The notes under the pieces are model-generated. The model ran no database searches and was not told where the DNA came from. It saw nothing but the letters and a program-made list of their open reading frames with translations. From DASVDK01 sp036381125 [NCBI: Thermodesulfobacteriota bacterium] (GTDB taxonomy: Bacteria > DASVDK01), in NCBI GenBank assembly GCA_036381125.1, contig DASVDK010000247.1:1-9358 (forward strand): 9,358 nt of DNA, in the 5' to 3' direction. The position numbers were made by a program, and so were the translations under genes. Positions 5,911 through 9,358 of this stretch are shown in pieces. Every line of letters starts with the position of its first letter. The first letter of the stretch is position 1.

Positions 5911-5916
5911 AGTGTA
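5911..5916 (-). promoter_or_regulatory. Possible -10 box for a leaderless DUF2461 transcript
   Basis: On the minus strand TACACT lies six bases before the ATG, where transcription would start at or next to the A of the ATG. No matching -35 box is visible and no ribosome binding site is present. This is suggestive only. Confidence 0.25.
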
Positions 5917-5960
5917 GCGCGGCTGGCGGAGCGCTCGCGCCCGCGGTACGACGAGCGGCC

Positions 5961-6833
5961 GTGACGATCGGGATGCTCTACGCACTCGGGGCGGCGCTCG
6001 CCTGGGCCGGCGTCGGGCTCGTCGCGCGGGCCATGCCGCCGCGGGCCTCCACGCTGGGCGTCAATGCCGTCCGGCTCGCGGCGGCCGGCGCCCTCCTCCT
6101 CCTCACCACCCTCGCCGTTCAGGGCCCCGCCGCCTTCGCGCGCCTCACCCGGGCCGACCTCGTCCTCGTCGGCCTCTCGCTCCTCTCCGGCAACGCCGTC
6201 GGGGACACGGCGTTCTTCGGCGCGACCCGCCGGCTCGGCCTCGCGCGTGCGATGGCGCTCTGCATGAGCTACCCGATCGTCGCGGCCGTCCTGGCCTGGC
6301 TCGCCCTCGGCGAGCCGCTCACGCCCGGCCTGGCGGCGGGCGCGCTGCTCACGGTGACGGGCGTCGCGGTGATCGTGCTCTCGGAGAGTCGGGCGGAGGG
6401 GGACCCGGCACGCTTCCGCGCGGGGGTCGGGCTGGCGTGCCTGGTGATGGTCTCCTGGGCGCTCTCGTCGGTCCTCCTCAAGCCGGCGCTCGTCCGCGTG
6501 GACCCGGTGACGGCGCAGGGCATGCGCCTCGCGACGGCGGGGACGGTGCTGTTCGGCGTGCTGGCGGCCCAGGGGCGGGTGCGCAAGGCGTTGGGGGCGC
6601 TCGCCGGCTACCGCGGGCGGGTGGCGGTCGTCGCGCTGCTGTCGGCCCTCACCGGCGCGCTCTTCACCGCGGGGCTGCACCATGCCGGCGTCGGGCCGGC
6701 CACGGTCCTCTTCGCCACCTCCCCGCTCTTCGGCGTCCCGCTCGCCTGGCTCGTCCTCGGCGAGCGGCCGTCGCCGCGCACCCTCGCGGGCTGCGCCCTC
6801 ACGGTTGCCGGGGTGGCGATCCTCGACTCGTAG
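5961..6833 (+). CDS. EamA/DMT superfamily transporter
   Basis: A 290-residue inner-membrane protein made of two EamA repeats (about residues 5-141 and 155-288) with roughly ten hydrophobic helices. The repeats end alike: YPIVAAVLAWLALGEPLTPG, then a glycine-rich last helix, in the first; SPLFGVPLAWLVLGERPSPR, then LAGCALTVAGVAIL, in the second. The [LV]-x-LGE-x motif after the fourth helix of each half is the usual EamA signature. Relatives export or import small metabolites such as amino acids; the substrate cannot be predicted. The start is GTG at 5961, with only a weak GAGCGG upstream; an in-frame ATG at 5973 would remove four residues and is an alternative. It diverges from the DUF2461 gene (56 bp apart) and converges on sufT, with six bases between the two stop codons. 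Confidence 0.88.
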   Translation: MTIGMLYALGAALAWAGVGLVARAMPPRASTLGVNAVRLAAAGALLLLTTLAVQGPAAFARLTRADLVLVGLSLLSGNAVGDTAFFGATRRLGLARAMALCMSYPIVAAVLAWLALGEPLTPGLAAGALLTVTGVAVIVLSESRAEGDPARFRAGVGLACLVMVSWALSSVLLKPALVRVDPVTAQGMRLATAGTVLFGVLAAQGRVRKALGALAGYRGRVAVVALLSALTGALFTAGLHHAGVGPATVLFATSPLFGVPLAWLVLGERPSPRTLAGCALTVAGVAILDS

Positions 6834-6839
6834 GCGGGG

Positions 6840-7385
6840 CTACATCATCCCCAGCTCGAGCCGGGCCGCCTCGGACATCCGCCCCGGGTGCCAGGCCGGC
6901 TCGAGGACCACGTTGACCTCGGTCTCGGCCACGCCCGGCAGCGACGCGACCTTCTGCCGGACGTCGTTCTCGAGCACCGGGCCCATGCCGCAGCCGGGCG
7001 CGGTGAGGGTGATGTCGATCTCGACGCGGCTGCCCCCCTCGACCGGCTTGATGTCGCACCGGTAGACGAGCCCCAGCTCGACGATGTTGACCGGGATCTC
7101 GGGGTCGTAGCAGGTGGCGAGCTGCTCCCAGACGGCCGCCTCGAGGTCCTCGCCCCGAAGCGGCGGCAGGTCGGCGCGCGCCGCGGCCGCCGACTTGCCG
7201 AGCGCATCGGCGTCCTTCGCGTCGATGCGGACCATGTAGCCGAAGTCGGTCTGCACGGTGTACGTGCCACCGAGCGACTGGAGCAGCGTGACGCCGGTGC
7301 CGGCCGGGATCGTGACCGGCGTGCCGGCCGGGATCTCGATGGCTTCGACGTCGCGCGAGAGCGTGATGCGTTCGTAGGTCGCCAT
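6840..7385 (-). CDS. sufT: Fe-S cluster assembly protein SufT (long DUF59/MIP18-type)
   Basis: A 181-residue cytoplasmic protein. The N-terminal part (about 1-70) has the lead domain typical of the long SufT form, with AGTPVTIPAGTGVTLLQSLGG (20-40) and FGYMVRID. The C-terminal DUF59/MIP18 domain (about 80-170) carries CYDPEIPVNIVELGLVY (92-108) and TAPGCGMGP (128-136), whose Cys132 is the conserved residue of the family. Known SufT proteins help mature Fe-S proteins, especially under high Fe-S demand. I chose ATG at 7383-7385: it follows the sufU stop by seven bases, relatives begin here, and GGAG lies ten bases upstream. A longer frame beginning inside sufU gives unrelated Arg-rich sequence. 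It is the last gene of the suf operon in this window and converges on the EamA transporter with no room for a separate terminator. Confidence 0.93.
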   Translation of the reverse strand: MATYERITLSRDVEAIEIPAGTPVTIPAGTGVTLLQSLGGTYTVQTDFGYMVRIDAKDADALGKSAAAARADLPPLRGEDLEAAVWEQLATCYDPEIPVNIVELGLVYRCDIKPVEGGSRVEIDITLTAPGCGMGPVLENDVRQKVASLPGVAETEVNVVLEPAWHPGRMSEAARLELGMM

Positions 7386-7392
7386 GTGGGAG

Positions 7393-7845
7393 TCACTCCG
7401 TGGAGACCGGCCCGTCCGACTTCCCCTCGAGCGCGGCGTGCAGCGTGTGCCAGGGGAGGCTCGCACACTTGACCCGCATGGGGAACTCGGACACGCCGGC
7501 GAAGACCGCGAGCTTGCCGAGGAGCGCCTCGTCGGGCTCTCCCTCGCCGGTGACCAATCCGTGGAAGCTCGCGAAGAGACGCTGCACCTCGCCGCGGGTC
7601 TTGCCCTTCACGGCCGCGGTCATCATCGAGGCCGAGGCGGTCGAGATGGCGCAGCCGCTCCCCTGGAAACCGGCGTCGCGGATGACGTCGCCCTCCACGT
7701 CCAGGTAGAGCGTGATCTGGTCGCCGCAGAGGGGGTTGTACCCCTCGGCCGCCGCGACCCGCGGGCCCTCGAGCTTCGAGAAGTTCCTCGGCCTCTTGCC
7801 GTGGTCGAGGATGATCTCCTGGTAGAGATCGCGCAGGTCGTCCAT
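7393..7845 (-). CDS. sufU: SufU, sulfur acceptor protein of the SUF system
   Basis: A 150-residue IscU-fold protein. It has the three conserved cysteines and the aspartate that bind zinc in SufU: Cys40 and Asp42 in YNPLCGD, Cys65 in GFQGSGCAIS, and Cys127 in RVKCASLPW. The 18-20 residue insertion between the second and third cysteine regions (about residues 95-115, GLVTGEGEPDEALLG) sets SufU apart from scaffold IscU, as does the missing HPPVK-type loop. In Bacillus-type systems SufU takes the persulfide sulfur from SufS by zinc-ligand exchange and passes it to SufBCD. The ATG follows the sufS stop by two bases (TGACCATG) and has only a weak AAGG further upstream, so translation is probably coupled to sufS. 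The pairing with SufS suggests that no SufE is needed; none is in the window. Confidence 0.96.
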   Translation of the reverse strand: MDDLRDLYQEIILDHGKRPRNFSKLEGPRVAAAEGYNPLCGDQITLYLDVEGDVIRDAGFQGSGCAISTASASMMTAAVKGKTRGEVQRLFASFHGLVTGEGEPDEALLGKLAVFAGVSEFPMRVKCASLPWHTLHAALEGKSDGPVSTE

Positions 7846-7847
7846 GG

Positions 7848-9101
7848 TCAGGCGAAGACCTTGCGCACCTTCTCGAGGCCGACGACCAGCGCGTCGACCT
7901 CCTCGCGCGTGTTGTAGAGGGCGAACGACGCGCGGGCGGTTGCCGGGATGCCGAAGCGCTGCATCACCGGCTGGGCGCAGTGGTGCCCGGTCCGGATGGC
8001 GATCCCCTCGCGGTCGAGGATGGTGCCGATGTCGTGCGGGTGCGCCCCGTCGAGGACGAAGGAGAGGACGCTCGCCTTCTCCCGCGCCGTGCCGATGATT
8101 CGCAGGCCGGGCACCTCCTGCACCGCCTCGGTGGCGTAGGCGAGGAGGTCGGCCTCGTGCCTGGCGATGGCCGCGAGCCCCACCGACTGGACGTAGTCGA
8201 TGGCGACGCCGAGCGCGATGCCGCCGGCGATGTTCGGCGTGCCGGCCTCGAACCTGGCCGGCAGCGGCGCGTAGGTGGTCTTCTCGAAGGTGACGCTCCG
8301 GATCATGTCGCCGCCCCCCTGGTAGGGCGGCATGGCCTCGAGGAGCGCCTGCTTCCCGTAGAGGACGCCGACGCCGGTCGGGCCGTAGAGCTTGTGGCTC
8401 GAGAAGACCAGGAAGTCGCAGTCGAGCGCCTGCACGTCGACCGCGAGGTGCTGCACCGCCTGCGCCGCGTCGAGGAGCACCGGCACGCCCTGCGCGTGCG
8501 CGATGGCGATGATCCGGTCGACCGGGTTCACCGTGCCGAGCGCGTTCGACACGTAGGCGACCGCCACGATCCGCGTCCGCGGCGAGAGGAGCCGCTCGTA
8601 CTCGTCGAGCAGGAGCTCCCCGGCGTCGTTCATCGGGATCACCCGCAGGACGGCCCCCTTCTCCTCGCAGAGCATCTGCCAGGGGACGATGTCGGAGTGG
8701 TGCTCCATGGCGGAGATGACGATCTCGTCGCCCGCCCGGACGTGGCGGCGGCCGTACGCGGCGGCGACGAGGTTGATCCCCTCGGTGGCGCTCCGGGTGA
8801 AGACGATCTCCTTCTCGCTGCGCGCGTTCAGGAAGCGCTGGACCTTCACCCGCGCCGCCTCGTACCCCTCGGTGGCGCGCTGCGAGAGGAGGTGCACGCC
8901 CCGGTGGATGTTGGCGTTGTCCTGCTCGTAGAACCGGCGCTCCGCCTCGATGACCGCGCGCGGCTTCTGGGCCGTCGCGGCGTTGTCGAGGTAGACGAGC
9001 GGCCTGCCGTGCACGGTCTCGGCGAGGATCGGGAAGTCGGCCCTGAGGCGCCGGACGTCGTACGGGGCGGCGGCCTCGACCGCGTGCTTCGGAGCGCGCA
9101 T
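7848..9101 (-). CDS. sufS: SufS, group II cysteine desulfurase
   Basis: A 417-residue PLP enzyme that removes sulfur from L-cysteine, giving alanine and an enzyme-bound persulfide. Visible parts are YLDNAATAQKP (37-47), RSATEGIN (103-110), MEHHSDIVPWQ (132-142) with the PLP-stacking histidine, VLLDAAQAVQH (208-218) with Asp211 and Gln214, SSHKLYGPTGVGVLYG (234-249) with the PLP lysine Lys237, RFEAGTPNIAG (283-293), and RTGHHCAQPVMQRFGIP (370-386) with the persulfide Cys375. The short loop around Cys375 is the group II (SufS) form, which relies on a partner, here SufU. Length is normal. AGGGAG lies seven bases before the ATG and overlaps the end of sufD, four bases away. Nothing is missing or broken. 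Confidence 0.97.
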   Translation of the reverse strand: MRAPKHAVEAAAPYDVRRLRADFPILAETVHGRPLVYLDNAATAQKPRAVIEAERRFYEQDNANIHRGVHLLSQRATEGYEAARVKVQRFLNARSEKEIVFTRSATEGINLVAAAYGRRHVRAGDEIVISAMEHHSDIVPWQMLCEEKGAVLRVIPMNDAGELLLDEYERLLSPRTRIVAVAYVSNALGTVNPVDRIIAIAHAQGVPVLLDAAQAVQHLAVDVQALDCDFLVFSSHKLYGPTGVGVLYGKQALLEAMPPYQGGGDMIRSVTFEKTTYAPLPARFEAGTPNIAGGIALGVAIDYVQSVGLAAIARHEADLLAYATEAVQEVPGLRIIGTAREKASVLSFVLDGAHPHDIGTILDREGIAIRTGHHCAQPVMQRFGIPATARASFALYNTREEVDALVVGLEKVRKVFA

Positions 9102-9105
9102 GCAG

Positions 9106-9358
9106 CTACTCCCTGGTGCGCCCGGCCGGCAGCCGGGTGAGGATCACGTCGTCGAGCAGCTCCCGCAGCGCAGGCACCCTGACCCGTTCGACGACGTCGG
9201 CCGCGAATGCGTGCATGAGGATCCCCCGGGCGGCCGCCTCGGGGATCCCCCGGGTGCGGAGGTAGAAGAGCTGATCCGCCTCGAGCTGGCCCAGCGTGGC
9301 CCCGTGGGTGCACTTCACGTCGTTCGCGAAGATCTCGAGCTCGGGGCGCGTGTCGACG
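9106..9358 (-). CDS. sufD: SufD, C-terminal 83 residues (partial, cut by window edge)
   Basis: The frame enters from the right edge and ends at TAG (9106-9108). The visible part begins VDTRPELEIFANDVKCTHGA and continues TLGQLEADQLFYLRTRGIPE, the conserved C-terminus of the SufB/SufD beta-helix family. It contains the CTHGAT motif whose Cys and His match Escherichia coli SufD Cys358 and His360, the latter part of the cluster assembly site between SufB and SufD. I prefer SufD to SufB because the following gene is sufS, the usual sufB-C-D-S-U order; the remainder is needed to be certain. SufD forms the SufBC2D scaffold on which clusters are built. The stop lies four bases before the sufS start, and sufB and sufC are expected beyond the edge. 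Confidence 0.9.
   Translation of the reverse strand, partial: VDTRPELEIFANDVKCTHGATLGQLEADQLFYLRTRGIPEAAARGILMHAFAADVVERVRVPALRELLDDVILTRLPAGRTRE

Noticed and set aside
4180-5964. Plus-strand open frame of 594 codons overlapping the solute-binding protein and running through DUF2461
   Set aside because: It overlaps two recognised genes in a wrong frame or on the wrong strand and shows no family resemblance; Arg/Gly-rich composition marks it as a shadow.
1-9358. CRISPR array, insertion sequence, prophage or defence system
   Set aside because: No regularly spaced direct repeats, transposase, integrase, terminal inverted repeats or recognised defence genes were seen; gene content is metabolic and housekeeping.

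Overview
This GC-rich window (nearly all third codon positions are G or C) comes from a bacterium that uses Shine-Dalgarno sequences, with several genes starting at GTG. A TctC/Bug-type solute receptor beside a MmgE/PrpD remnant, an exported PLD-like protein and a SufU/SufT-type SUF operon would fit a GC-rich soil or sediment lineage such as Rokubacteria/Methylomirabilota or a proteobacterium. This placement is an inference; the window has no taxonomic marker.

Layout. (1) 1-1857, minus strand: a run transcribed as NCS2/AzgA-type purine permease, then RidA, then the first 30 codons of an aldehyde dehydrogenase cut by the window edge. Gaps are about 37 bp and each gene has a good ribosome binding site, so this looks like an operon. 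(2) 1858-2425: a 568 bp non-coding gap between divergent genes, holding several inverted repeats and, at its right end, two mutually exclusive hairpins around the next gene's ribosome binding site. (3) 2426-3577, plus: an exported protein with two degenerate phospholipase D-like domains. (4) 3743-5134, plus: a strong sigma70-type promoter, then a collapsed MmgE/PrpD-family gene (only its ends remain, with frame changes), then an intact TctC/Bug solute-binding protein whose ribosome binding site overlaps the remnant's stop. (5) 5215-5904, minus: a DUF2461 protein. (6) 5961-6833, plus: a ten-helix EamA/DMT transporter. (7) 6840-9358, minus: a tight suf operon, read as sufD (C-terminal part only), sufS, sufU, sufT, with gaps of 4, 2 and 7 bp.

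How they work together. SufS takes sulfur from cysteine and SufU accepts it. SufD belongs to the SufBCD scaffold, whose other parts should lie just beyond the right edge, and SufT acts in Fe-S cluster maturation. The permease/RidA/dehydrogenase set suggests uptake and catabolism of a purine or another nitrogen compound, with RidA removing reactive enamine/imine intermediates; the substrate is not shown. The TctC protein has no TctA/TctB membrane partners here, as is common for this receptor family.

I found no mobile element, CRISPR array, RNA gene, or clearly new multi-gene system. The most unusual items are the MmgE/PrpD remnant that keeps its promoter and coupling, the double-degenerate PLD protein, and the hairpin that places that protein's ribosome binding site in its loop.
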